The notes under the pieces were generated by a model. That model worked only from the letters and a program-made list of their open reading frames with translations, made no database searches and had not been told where the DNA came from. From positions 53,663,585-53,727,584 of the forward strand of contig NC_088170.1 of NCBI RefSeq assembly GCF_028769735.1: a stretch of DNA of 64,000 nt, in the 5' to 3' direction. Positions 15,201 to 27,999 of this stretch are shown piece after piece; within the stretch, counting starts at the first letter, position 1; each line of letters opens with the position of its first letter. The stretch is from Zonotrichia leucophrys gambelii. Taxonomy: Eukaryota > Chordata > Aves > Passeriformes > Passerellidae. The translations under genes were made by a program, and so were the position numbers.

Positions 15201-18200
15201 TACTAACAGCAGTGATGCCACAATTCGTAGCAGAGGTCAAGATGGCAGCGTTTTACTTTCATTGCAATACAATTTTTGATACTGCCCCAAAATTTTCTCT
15301 GCTTGTAAATTTGCAATTACTGACTTTCATGTGATTTAAAAATTTAATTTGTTTTTGCCTACAGCATTTCTTCAGGTAGCTGATTTGCCAGAGACGTAGT
15401 AAGCTCTGATTATATTGCAGAACTACTGAACAAAGTGATAAGGAGGCCACAAATCCATGCAACTAAAAATTAATTTTCATCTGAGTAAGAGAAGATTCCT
15501 AATTATTTTCAGAGAAAGTTTGTCTCATAACTGGTGAATTTGTGTTATCATTAAAAAATGGGTCCACATAGACATACTAGCTCTTTTTTTGATGAAGAGG
15601 AGTGACTAGAGAACTCCAGAGCTGAGGTGTAACTCAAGGCAAAATGAGGAGCAGAAAATGCATCCATTAAATTCTTGCAGATATTTTGTTAGCTTGCAAT
15701 TCCACCCCTTTTCTTCCAACAAATTTAAAAGGTATTCAATCTTTCTGTCCTTTACTGCTCGTAATTATTATTTGTGATACAGCCTGGCACACTCAAGTTT
15801 TAAGAAACATTAAGTGGTTTGCCATACTCTGATAAAATCGGCATTTTTATATCTCAGATGCTGGGATTTCCTTTTCCTTAAAATGCTGTGAAGGAAATTA
15901 CTTGCCTGCGGAAACATTCTGCTTACATAATAATATAAATTCAATATAGGTCTCAGATTAGCTGTGTTTAAGCTCTAATTAATATGGTCTTAGTAAGAAC
16001 GTTATCTATTATGGCTAATACTCTGCTAATTGACTACACAAACCATTATGTAAAAAGCTGCTTATACTAGTCCACTAAGAGAATTAGTGAGATGCATACT
16101 TTGACTTGCACTGTTTCTCAGGTAAGTCTGTGTTAAACATCCAAATTAGAATTAAGTCACAGTCAGAAAAGTGACTTGTGGATCAATATGATTCTTTGTT
16201 TACTATTATTGACTCAGCAGTCACTGTAAGTCTCCAATTAGGAGTACAGAAAGATTACAGAAAATTATACTGAAAATTGAAGTATTTTGGTATTTTGCTC
16301 AATTATGTACTGAATCTTGAAGAAAGTGTTTTATTATTTTATGAATAATTGTCTGTGTAATAGCTAGGTGGATTTTTTTTTTTTTGTCTGTAGGTTAGTG
16401 CTATTGAAAAAAAAAGCTCTTTTGTAGAAATAAGAAAAGTTTTGCTTGAGAAATTTACTCTGGTAATTATGAATGAACTGGTTTCAGGGTTGAAGTTTCT
16501 CTCTCCCCTTTTCTTCTTCCTTTCTTTTAGGACAGGAAAATATAAGCATCAAATATCAGTCTATTTGAATTAAAATATATAAATATGTTATAAAAGATTG
16601 GAGTGATGATTCTCCATAATGTATTTCTTTTCCAGAATTTTCCAAGCCTAATATAGTCATGAAAGGGAAAAGTCTCTTTCAAGATCATCCTATGGAAAGA
16701 TGTCCATTACCTGTGGGGAAATACTCCTGTGTTCAAGACTCCATGCAAAGATTTTGGGGTGGACAGAGGGGAAGGGAGAGGAGGGTAGTTAGTTAGTTAG
16801 TTAGTTAGTTAGTTTGTTTGTTTATAACGTCTAAGTAATATCAAAATCCTTAAAATATTAAGATTTACCCACATAGAAAAATGTAAGAGATCACTGCTTT
16901 GTAGAGGGAAATTTGTCTATTGTCTGGGCAGATATAAATGGATAAAAAATTTAATCAACAGGAAGGCAGATTAAGTTGTGGTAAGGAAGAGTTTTATATC
17001 TGTAAGGTTAGCTGAACACCAGAGTAAGCAGACTGTGTAGTATAGCAAATCAATAGTTTTAGAAACACACATTTTTCATAAATCATCTAGAAGATACAGC
17101 TATTTTAAAATTACCTTGAATTTCTTCAGCCTAATGATCTTGAATTACGAAGACAGATTTCAGTCACAATATTCAGCTGCTACTTGAACCAATACAAAAT
17201 TTATTGACAGTGCTGGCTTTGCTACTGGCAAAACCAAAACTTGTTAATGCAGATTTGACCTAATCAATAGCAATGGTGACAGATTTTCTCGTGATGGTGA
17301 GGCTATGGGGCCACTGACCTTTTCTCATAGCCAGCGTCAGCTAAATTGTTCCTCCCAATATCCTTTCCTTTTGCTGGTGCATTGGTATTGAGATCAATAA
17401 ACTGATCTCTCTGATAGCAACCCAGCACAAGAGAGGGAATATGCACAACCTCTTGGGTCTGGGATGTGATGGAAGATACATGGTACTGCTGAAGAAAGGA
17501 AATGTGTAAAAACAAAATTTTCTCTGGTCAGTCTTCATCGAGCATACCCCCTAATCTCTATTTGATAACTTCTGCAACAAGGAATTAGTTAAGAACATGA
17601 CAAATCTTGCTATTTTTAACCTCACATGCAAATTATTTTAAGTGGCTTTTCTTCAAATCAGATGTTGAGCATTTGTTTGTGAGGCATCAAGTACTGATGA
17701 AGTGAAAGAACTAAGATCACTCAGAATCCTACGCAGGTCAAAACTTAATTTATGACCATATTTATATATCTCAACAGTATGCCCTACTTTTTAACCAGCT
17801 TCACAGGTACATTTGCAAATGAGAAAATACATTAAACATTTCAGAATTGTTAATCAATGATGATGCTTTATAGCTATTAATGAAGAAAATATATGTGGCA
17901 GTGAGAAAAAATAATGCAAATGAGTTATCATAATTTCATTTATTATTTTATCTCAAGCTCTATGATTTTCCTATTTCTCTGCCATTTTGAGTCTCCTCAG
18001 CAGGCATGAGCTCTCTAGGATATTTTTATCAATATTCACAGTTTAATATGTAGGATTCCAATGTACTTAACTTCTGCAACTGATCTTGAAAATCTTGGTT
18101 AGTCCCTATCTAAACCATGATTTTTGAGTGCATTTTAAAGATGCACTGTTTCCAGTTTAGTGCTTGTTGTGGTGATGCACTCAAGTAGCTCTAATCGCTG

Positions 18201-18628
18201 AGGATCACTATTTCCCCTGACAACTCCTAGCCAAAATACTTTTGGTGATATAGGACCCAATTCTGCAGTTCTTGTCCAAAAATTCCAATCATTTCAAGAG
18301 AGGTTATGTCTGTGTGATGACTAAAGAGATATCCCTTATCTTGTGAAAAAAGAGTGTCTGCCCTAGAGAGAAAATAAACAAGAAAACCTGAAGTTGTAAA
18401 GGAAACCTTCCTGCAATGCTGAAAAGTAGTAGAAAAAGGAGAAGGAAGCCCTTCTGTCTTTCAGAAGTCATAGCTGCACCTCTCTGTAAGACAACAAATG
18501 TTATTTGGAAAGCAGGGGCAAGGTAGCTTGAAGGAAAAGCAGAGCATAAAAATTATCTCAAAACCTGAGTCCTTGATGGCATTTTTGTTAATACCACAAA
18601 GAAGGCAGTTAGTTACTCACCCCTGAAA
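12236..18628. other. Intergenic DNA downstream of PIM3, no gene seen
   Basis: AT-rich, with no open frame above 70 codons that I can link to a protein and no recognised transposon. It contains a TAGT/TTTG microsatellite at 16785-16823 and a TAATTA-rich, conserved-element-like patch around 15890-16190. Confidence 0.55.
16785..16823 (+). repeat. TAGT microsatellite passing into TTTG
   Basis: About seven TAGT units are followed directly by about three TTTG units, a compound tetranucleotide microsatellite. Confidence 0.9.
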
Positions 18629-18665
18629 TTAGCTCAGTTGGTTAGATCATGCTAACAAGCACCAG
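18629..18665 (+). mobile_element. tRNA-Ile-like SINE head (fragment)
   Basis: TTAGCTCAGTTGGTTAGA followed by TCATGCTAACAA matches the D-arm and the start of the anticodon arm of a vertebrate tRNA-Ile, with a perfect internal A-box region. The anticodon stem and T-arm are not conserved; a weak B-box-like GGGTTCATAAC lies at about 18705-18715. Songbirds carry tRNA-Ile-derived SINEs mobilised by CR1, so a decayed SINE is the likeliest origin. It cannot be a functional tRNA. Confidence 0.5.
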
Positions 18666-19019
18666 TTCTTTTTCCCCATGTAACTGCCTGTTGGTGCGAA
18701 AAAGGGTTCATAACAATGTTGATCATAATTTGTACCTCTCTTTTCCTCTGCTGAACAGACTTTCTATGTCACCAACTAGTGTCACAATCCAACTCCTTTT
18801 ATGGCCTGTGACAAACTCCTACTGATACAGGTGATGAGGGCAACATGGGTGAGTCACAGTTTCAGAAAAAATAATACATACTTTCATATTCTTTACTAAG
18901 TTACCTCCTTATTATTTAGTATTATTTTAAAACTGTCATCATGGCAAAAACTGCACTGGTGCCAGTGGTTCTTTTCGCTCAGATAGTTTTCAGAATCCTT
19001 TAGAGACTTCATTCACTGA

Positions 19020-19025
<6 letters not shown>

Positions 19026-19101
<76 letters not shown>
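19026..19101. repeat. AT dinucleotide microsatellite, 38 units
   Basis: An uninterrupted 76-bp (AT)n tract. Such pure long tracts are usually polymorphic and can extrude cruciforms; length in the assembly may be unreliable. Confidence 0.97.
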
Positions 19102-19108
<7 letters not shown>

Positions 19109-22100
19109 ACTTTTGTTTACATCTCACTGCAATCTTATAACTTCCTTAATTCCAGAACAAAGTAATATAGTTGACAATACTGAATATTTAGCCAAGTTAT
19201 TAACAGACCTGAAATTATTTACTCTTTCTGACCAATTTTTGTTTTCTTGCAATATGCTGAATTTCTTTAATGGAAATTTCAAATGATACAAGTTCATATG
19301 TATGGCTATCTATATATATAATATTTCAAACTCTTACAGTATGTTTTCTGAACTGAACAGATTAGTTCAGTTGAAGCTCACTGACAACTGGGCACCACAA
19401 ATGGTGGTGCAAGGCAACATCAAGGCAATAATAAAAAGTCATAAAGAATCCCTGGACAACACAAGATTATCAGAAGTGCACATTTGAGTTCTCCCAGATC
19501 TTGCAGGTGGCGAGTACAAGACTTGTGTGGCACTGGTGACAAACTGGAATGGAAGATACTTCAAGTATCATAGTGATAAGGCATCAAATGATCCGGTGCT
19601 GGTTTTCTGCAGGGAAAGATTACCATGCCCAGAGGGCATATGTTTGTTCTCCAGTACTGTGCTTCTGCACTCCAGCTGCTAAAATTGAATATAATTGATT
19701 GCCAATTGGCTTAGACCTGGGAAAAAATACAAACATTTGTGTTGAAATGAAAGTATCTTGACATATCTAGATGAACATTTACAATGCTGTTAACTGACTC
19801 AAGTTAATGCAATCAACTCGGAGGAGCAAAACACTCCAGAATCACAGATGTCAGATTAAGAGATTGTCTAATCAAACTTTCTGCAAGTACATTTTCCCAG
19901 GTAAGTTTTTGAACTAACACCTCTTTGAGAACTATAGATAATAAAAAGTCGTTCATTTTCTCTTTTGTCACTAGTTTTATATAAAGCCTATTTGGGAACA
20001 TTTGTTGGAGTACCTGTTACCCCAATTTAGCTGGAATAGTTTCAGTTTTCAGCTGAAACCCTGGTCTGGGTAGGTAGATCAGTAGTTACCACACCCTGAT
20101 GTCTGGTTCTTATGTATATTTCCATGTAGATTTGCCCTAGAAGGTGATTTGCTTATTTAAAGAGCAATATGGGGTATGAAAGGGTTATGTAAATATATGC
20201 TTTGCAACTACAGTAGTGGCCATTTTAAATTGGTAAAAGTCATTTTAAAAAAATCACATAGTGAAGAAAAGTTGCAATGGCATCTTTATCTGATACAGCT
20301 GCTCACTGATTACCTAAAACTATGGAGCAGCTACTTGCAACAGATTTATGCTTCACACGCGTTTCAGTCTAACCATCTCAAACACTGACTGGTGTACGTT
20401 CAAATTTTGACCACAGGCTGGCCTGCATATGCCACTGTAATTTATACAGTTGATTACCTTCCACTTTCTTAAGGATATTAACTGGCATGAACCTTCATTT
20501 TTTTCATTTCCAGTAATTAATTCCCTGTAGAGAGTGACTGAAAATGCTAAACAAAAGTTTTAATCAGAAATTATTAGAGTTGTCTTGTCAGCCGTCTGTT
20601 AATCACCATGCATTTTTGTATAAGGAGTGAAAATTGTATTAAATCTTATACTTAATTAAAACACATTGTCTCCATAGCAGATTGGAAAGTACTGTCATCT
20701 GTTTAGATTTGCGCCCTAAGATTCATTAAGGGTTGATTTCCTGCAATATGCAGGCATTTAGAAATTCGTTTTACTGGGCACTGAATGAAGGTACAAAGGG
20801 TGAGGGTTGTAGCACATGCAAGAATTCTTTTGTTGAGGGTCTTCCAAACCACCCCAATAATGCAGACTGACAACATAGTGAAGGAATACTAATGAAACTG
20901 AATGGGATTAAAACTAGAAAGTGAAGAATAATGAGGGAAAAAAAATTGCCTTGCAGATTTTGGGATTCATTGTGGCAGTCCGGTCTTGTGAATTACATGG
21001 GCACTAGAATTTTGTACAATCATTCCTGTTTGAATCTTTATTATATAAATTAAAAAAAGAAGTGATTTTTTGAAAATTTGCCATTTCTGTGGAAGAGACT
21101 ACAGCAGCTTGTTGAAAGCTAAGGAGACCTGAATGCTCTGGTGTAAAATATTCCTCTAAAGATTCAGAAGGAAAAATATGGGAAAATGACAATGACCGAT
21201 TACTGTTTATTATTACAGTGGGGTGCAATGACTTGCAAAACGTTGCTTGTTTTCAATGTGTTTTTAATACATCAGCATCCTGCTACACCATCATTGTGTA
21301 GGAACATGTAAGAGGTGAATATCTTATTACTGTTTTCTGGGAAGAATTTAATATCAGCCCCAAGTTCTTGCCAGAGTGTGCTAGACTCTGCTCTGTTCAT
21401 CAAGATGACTGAACTGCAGACAGTCATTTGGCCAAAACTGGTATTAAGTGTTGGCTTGTAAAACCAATCTTATCACTGTGTCAGCTGCTTGTTGTGTTTT
21501 GTAGAATCTCACTGTTATCCAGCTTGACAAGTTTGCTCTGTTCCTGCCTGTTCCTTGCCCCAGGGATCATCTTTAGCTACCTGGATTTCTTATCTCTTCA
21601 CTACTCTTTACCATTTTCACACCACACCCTTTGGTTTCATAGATCTCTTGACTATCTCTTGGTTACTCTGTCTCTTGCCTCCAGCCTCAGCTTCAGGGAT
21701 TTGCCAGCAGTGTTCATGTCCCAGGTGTATTGCTGCTGTGAAGACTTTAGAGGCATTGCCCTGGGAACATACGGTTAGATGCAGCAGTAACAAGTGCAGT
21801 ACCTCACTGAGAGCCAGAGGCAGACATGGGTAAAAAGCCATTAATGTTTTATATTACTCCTATTTATCATTAGCAGCTGTTGATTAAGTAAGTAATATGA
21901 CTGATCTCAGGCAATAAATGCAGCTGTGCTCTGAAGCACTTGCAGTCCAAAAAGACAAACAGCATGTAAAGTGTAAGGGGCAAGGGATGAATATATATTT
22001 TTTGAAACAATACCATCTATTTTTACTGGCCCTCTGCCTGGCCATTATTAACTCACAGAACTTTGTAGGCATCCAAGTTGGATCTTCCTGCTGTTACTGG

Positions 22101-22537
22101 AAAATTTTTCTTGGCTCAGGTATGGAAATAATTTCCTTTCAAACTCAACACTATGTTGTTACAATATCCATTTTGATAATCTAATGGTCAAATGTGATGA
22201 TTGTCTCTTGGAGCACCTCACAGGGACACTATTGTTGTGTGATAGTGACCTTACATCTGGGAACAGCCTTGCTTAGGGCTTCCCAAATCTATCTCTTACA
22301 AGAGAGACTGCATGACTCTTACAAGTCATGCAACTTCTGACTCTTTGCACTGCTGTGGCATGACCCTGACACTGCAAATATTCTTCTGCATTATGCAAGG
22401 GTTTCACTACAGAAGGAGGATTATGTGAGGTCATGGCTAGAGTCTGATCCTGCCTCAGTCCCAGATGTACAAGCAGAAAACTGTTGAGTGGATTAATATG
22501 TAAGTGGCTTTTAGAGGCAACTGCCCTCTTATCTGAC

Positions 22538-22594
22538 ATTGCTAGGTGAACAGATGCTAGATGTTGCTAGATATTGCTAGGTGTTGCTGGATGG
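22538..22594 (+). repeat. Degenerate short tandem repeat, TTGCTAG(A/G)T(G/A) units
   Basis: Four to five imperfect units of about 10-12 bp (ATTGCTAGGTG, ATGCTAGATG, TTGCTAGATA, TTGCTAGGTG, TTGCTGGATG). No coding or mobile context. Confidence 0.7.
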
Positions 22595-25147
22595 CCCCAG
22601 TCTGTTCAACAACCATCTGCATTAACTTATACTATAACCTTGGACAAGAGCAGCCAATGGGACCAGCCCACCTTTGTCACACACATGGGCTTATTTTTAC
22701 TTCTTTAGGCATGTACACATTACTCTATTTTTATCCCTTGACAGCATCCCTTGATAGCTAATCTCATCTCCTCTTCATCAACCAAAAAAAAAAATCTAGT
22801 CAGAGGAACCATATCACTTCTAACAGGAAACTGTACAAGCCCCAGTTGATTTGCTACAACAGAAGACACACAAAAGCAGAAAACATTGATAAAAGCAGGT
22901 GTGTAATGTAGGTCTTTCTTTCAAGCTACACAAGTGGACTTCCCTGGCAGAATGGAGCTGCTGGAGGAGATCTTTCACTGCCTAACTTAATGTTTCCAGC
23001 TTCATTTCATTAGTACTCTAGTATCACAAGTAGCAAAATTTCATCTACCACATACATAGGTGCCTATGAAGCCTACATGCCCCTGTTAGAGCAAAGGGTT
23101 AAAGAGTCATTCAAATATCTTGTAAAAACTATTACTGCTGATAAATATGAATTCTGTGGGGTTTTTGCCTATAACTGTCTTGTTAAAATGAAAATCAAGC
23201 CATACCATATTGTCAGGTTTCCCCTCCATCTCCTTACCCATTGCTATTTTTACTCTTACCACTCTTACCACTCTTGGTAAGAGTGAAACCTGCTTCGCTT
23301 TGCCAGCAGTTATCTTGCTAAGCCAGAGAGAAAGAAAGAGTCTCAGGTCTTCATTATCTTGACTTTGGAAATGAATGTTGCCATCAAGTGAAGTGTGAAC
23401 ATAATGAAAGCAAACTTGACTTTCAGAAAAATCAGTGAGCTGGAGGCAAGTATTTACATCCTTTTGGACTGAAATCAGGCAAGTTCAGGGAATGTAGGAA
23501 TAACTATTTGTTGTATATAATAGGAGCACATCAGAGCAAGAGTCTTCCCAGATGTGCTTTGGATCACCTCTAAAGGGTTTGGGAAGGCCTGTGGAATGGC
23601 AATTAGAAAACTGACAAGTGGGCAAATGCAGAAACAAGCTGAAAGGTAGATATCTGCCTTAACTCTGTTAACTGCATGAACTGTTTGGGCTGGGGGAGAG
23701 CTAAAGTCTGATTAGAACATTTCTGCTCTGTAACATTTCAAAAGAAATATTATATCTGCCTCTGCTCCCCAAAGAAAGGAAAGAGTGACCAACAGCAGAA
23801 AAGCTCAGAAGGTGAGTGGGAGCCAAATGATCTCGTGCTGTTGGTGGCAATAGTGGATACAGGGTGAGGAACATTGATGTGGACACAGTGCAGAATGATG
23901 TCTTGGTAAAGTCCATTCATCATGGCTTTAAGGATCAGTACTACAAAGATTTTAAGCTCTAATAGCTCATAATATCACTATCTAAAGTTCTGTCTAGACT
24001 TGGGAGACCAAGGACAGATTGTCCTAGATTAGACTGGTTTCAGGGAGATTAGATAAAGTCCTTCGATTTTTTTTTCTTTTACTTGTGATATTAACGAAAT
24101 AGGGCTCTTGGGATATCATTAGACCAGTTAGCACCTGCTCAGGTGCAAATGTGAAGACATATGGAAGTAAAGTACTTTGCCCTTAACAACATCAACAAAC
24201 TATATTTTTCCTCAAAGGGATTCAGTACGTGCTAAACTGTCAAGGCCAGAGATCTCTTCATCCTGAGTGCTTAGGGGTAAATGATTTTAACTTAGATTTC
24301 ATTTACATCTCTGGATCTTGCGCCTTTCCAGACATTTAAGACAAGCAAGGCTCCAACGGGTGAAAATGAGAGGGAGGAGGTTCCAGTAACTCAATCTTCT
24401 CTCCAGCACTTTGAGGAGTTACAATTTTAAGGCAGCTAAAGTACTTTTGTACTACTGCAGGGCATCTAGTCAGTCTGGAAGAAATCAACACGTCAAGAGA
24501 ACTTCTTCAGTAGGTGTTAAATGCTCCCATCCTTTCGGCAGGAGATTTTTTTTAATGAAAACACCTCTGGGGATGAGTACAGGAAGAAAACAATGCCGCG
24601 CTGAGGGGTGTAAACGGCTTCATTCTCTTTGATGGGTCCTCATCCTCCCTGCCTGGGATTTCTTGCTTACAGTCCGTGATCCTGTCAGGTGTTAGTAGCT
24701 GACACAGCGAGACTTTGGGGTTGTTTGCATCATGTAGTTATGTCATAGCTGTCAGTAAGACGGTAACAGAGAGAAGGGCTCAGGCAGTTTTAATATACCA
24801 GAGACCCTAGATCCTGCAGCCCCTGCTCCTTGAGAACACCCAAGGCTCAGTGGAAAGGTTCAACCCTCCCTTTTCCTCCTCTCTTCCTTCCCCACGTGCA
24901 TCTTTTTCTGAAGAGAGAAGGACCACTAAACTGGGATCAGACCGCTGGCCACTGAGATCAGACAGGGAGAAGGGAGAGAACTTGGGATGCCTGCAGTGGC
25001 AAGAGGATCCATCAGATCTTCTTTCCTGTAAAAGAAAGGTATGCAAAGACTCCCAGTTTACTTGGGAAAGTATGTAGAGAATCCATGAGACAGCTGGAGA
25101 GGCAAGGACCTTCATTGCCTTTATTTTCATGAAGGAAGGCAGATATT

Positions 25148-25197
25148 ACACACACACACAGACACACAGACACAGACACACACACACACACACACAC
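25148..25197 (+). repeat. CA microsatellite with GACA interruptions
   Basis: A 50-bp (CA)n tract interrupted by three GACA steps. It accounts for the low-complexity - strand reading frame across it. Confidence 0.95.
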
Positions 25198-26039
25198 TTC
25201 ATTCCTAGCATGCATTGGCTTTGACAGCATGCCCCAGATTTCCCTTTTTCCATGACATCCTCACCTCATCCTGTCTCATGTTTCTGCCTCCTGAACTCCT
25301 CTTCCTGCTTGGGAAAATATGGGATAACTTTACCCAAATACCCTTTCTGTCTCATTGTGTGTTTCCTTTACTGCCTGCCCAAACAAACAAAACCACATAA
25401 AACTCCTTTTTAATTTTCCAAACTAGTTTAAGTACTATTTGATCTGCATTTCTGACTGGGTTAGTCAGTTAACAAGCAGTTATGGTGCTTGTCAAAATGC
25501 ATATTGCTAGCGATGGAGTGAGTGATTTTAACAATCAATGCAATTTTAGGAAGCAATCTCCTTTGTCCTCTTCTTAATACTGTTACACTTATTACTTCTG
25601 CTGCCTTTACTTAGTAAAAGTTATTGTAGAAACCTGGACAAGAAAGATGTTATCTCTTTCTGACTCTCAGTCAATAGAAACCTTCTCTGTATTATTGGGG
25701 AAAAAAAACCAAAAAAAACTTGGAGATATATTCCTCCAGCACTTTCATCTGCATTTGCAGTAGGTATCTGAATGTCAAGGTCACACATTTATTTTAGACT
25801 TTTTAGCTGTTAGCCAAATAGCAGCAGTAGAATTTGATCATTAGATACTCAAACCCAAGAAAAATGGCCATATGGCTATATGTTATTAAATTTTACAAAG
25901 AAAGAAGAGAAGAAAGCAAATCCCTGCATATCTGTTCAGTACTTAGAGAAATTTCATCCAAAAAATTCAATTAGTTCCTCGCACATGTCACATGGACACA
26001 TCAGTTTCACTGCTCCAAGTCAATGAGGCTGAGAGACCG

Positions 26040-26216
26040 CAGAGCATTTGGGAAGGAAGAGGCCGGGTTTGGTGTGGCAGCAGCATCATCAGCATCCCTC
26101 TGCAGCATTTAGGGAGGAAGAGGCCGGGTTTGGTGTGGCAGCAGCATCCCAGCATCCCTCTGCAGCATTTAGGGAGGAAGAGGCCGGGTTTGGTGCGGCA
26201 GCAGCATCCCAGCATC
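26040..26216 (+). repeat. 60-bp GC-rich minisatellite, three copies
   Basis: Three head-to-tail units with period 60, each containing GGAAGAGGCCGGGTTTGGTG and GGCAGCAGCATC. Copies 2 and 3 are nearly identical and copy 1 more diverged. Because 60 is divisible by three, every overlapping open frame repeats every 20 residues; these frames are repeat artefacts, not genes. The array stands out as GC-rich in AT-rich DNA. Confidence 0.95.
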
Positions 26217-27999
26217 CCCACCCGCGCTCTGCTCAGGGAGGTGACTCCCAGCTCCTCCCCAGCTGTGTCTCGACAGTGACAATGACAGTGCACAAGCTCC
26301 CAGCACTGAATGAGACTTCAACAGCTGCACCTAATCATGTTTTTGATCTACAAGAAAATTAAAAATATATGAATCCCTGAATCTTAGGTGTGAGAGAGTT
26401 TGGTTTTGTTGTTTTGTTTTTGTTTTTGTTTTTTTTTTTTCTCTGAAGAGAACTGTCACAATAAAAAAGTAATTAATAATGTATTTTGCTGTTAGCGTCT
26501 TTATAAAGAATTGATTTTTCTGGCGTGAATTTGGGGTTTTCTCCAAGATAAGTTGCTCTTTGAATAATTTACAATACTACCCTAGAGCAAACTGAGATTT
26601 ATACCAGAAACAACAAATAATATTTTTAAAGGTAAATTGAATCACATGCCATTATTCTTGTGTAAGGCTCTTTATTTAAAACACACCTTGCTCATTTCAG
26701 CAATACAAGTTATAATTAAATCCATATACTTAATTTATGTAACAGTAGAATTACTACAGGGAAACAAAACAAAAAGAAATTAAAAGGAGGAACAAAACGA
26801 GAATTCAAACAAGACTTGTTTGAAGAAAAACTGCATTGCCCCCTCCAAAAAATGAAGCAGTTACTTACACTTCCAACATTAGGACTTGGCAGACCTAATA
26901 CTAGATCATCTTTTTTCTAGTAAAACAAGCATTTCAGAGGAACACAAATGACCTTTCTAACAGCCCCAAAACAACAATGTCTTTTTAATGTGTACATGTT
27001 AAAAAGGCATATGTATGATACAAATTTCTTCATCATTACATTACATGTTTTCTCACTTGGCCCCATAATTTTGTGACCTAAACAGTGCCAGCCCAAACAG
27101 TCTGACCTTTAGTAAAGGTTTTACTTGAGACCAGCTTAATTACCCTTCAGCTCAGTGAGAGAAATTATATGGCTATAAACTACAAATGAAACATACATTT
27201 ATATTATCAACTATTCCTTCATAGGACATTTTAAAAGAGCCTTATAAAGCTTATTTAATTTTTTTAAGTGAGAAATATCAGTTCTTCATTTAATTTTTCC
27301 TTATGAAATTTGTTGTCGATTTGCACAGGCAAGATGTCCATGAAACCTACAAGTGGCCCACAAGTGGAAAAGAAAACTCATACAGGAGGCAAATTTCTTC
27401 TTTGAGAATAAATAACAATATTATGGTGGCATTTATCAGGCAGGAATAAAGGCAGTATTTTGTTTGCTCTGCCACCTGTCTACATTAAGGCAAGAATTTA
27501 TGGCTTCTATTAGCACATATTTGTCTGGATGTACATACACCAGTGGCCATCATAAAAGTAACTAAAAGGGTTTAAAATACAGAAGCCAAGTGATCTTAAA
27601 GGCGATGTTCAGAAGATTGTTAAAAATAAGTCTGTCTTTTCTTCTTATTTAATATGTACCAAAATTACATAGGAGCATTCTTTTACTTCTATTTTAACAG
27701 GTTCAGGATAAAAAAAATAACAAAAATTTAAATAATTTTTAAAAAAGCACCAAAATGCAACATGCTATACTATGTATGATATATCTATATGTTTTCATCA
27801 GAAGAGAAAGTAGAAAATGGATTTATTTACTCTTTTATTCCACATTTGGTGCTCACTATATTCTTATTATTGCATATTCAGGCCTGAAAGAAGCACCAGG
27901 AGTGAGGTAGCTCTGTGACACAAAGAATTTATCCCTCCCTGGTATTTCTGCCTGAAGGGAGAAGGCAACCTTTCTGTAGCTCTGAATAACTTCCCTGGA
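26217..27999. other. Intergenic DNA, no gene seen
   Basis: A T-rich low-complexity tract lies at about 26400-26440. The remainder is AT-rich with no frame or repeat that I can identify. Confidence 0.55.

Larger units (their letters stand above)
18666..26039. other. Intergenic DNA, no gene seen
   Basis: AT-rich single-copy-looking DNA. It contains the AT and CA microsatellites listed separately, two short hairpins (22309-22332 and 23260-23285), a short TTGCTAG-type repeat at 22538-22594 and a GC-richer patch at 24280-25100. The longest frames here show no domain and several start at non-ATG codons. Confidence 0.55.

Noticed and set aside
25992..26362. Overlapping frames of 95-104 codons with a 20-residue repeat
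   Set aside because: These are translations of the 60-bp minisatellite, open on both strands only because its length is a multiple of three.
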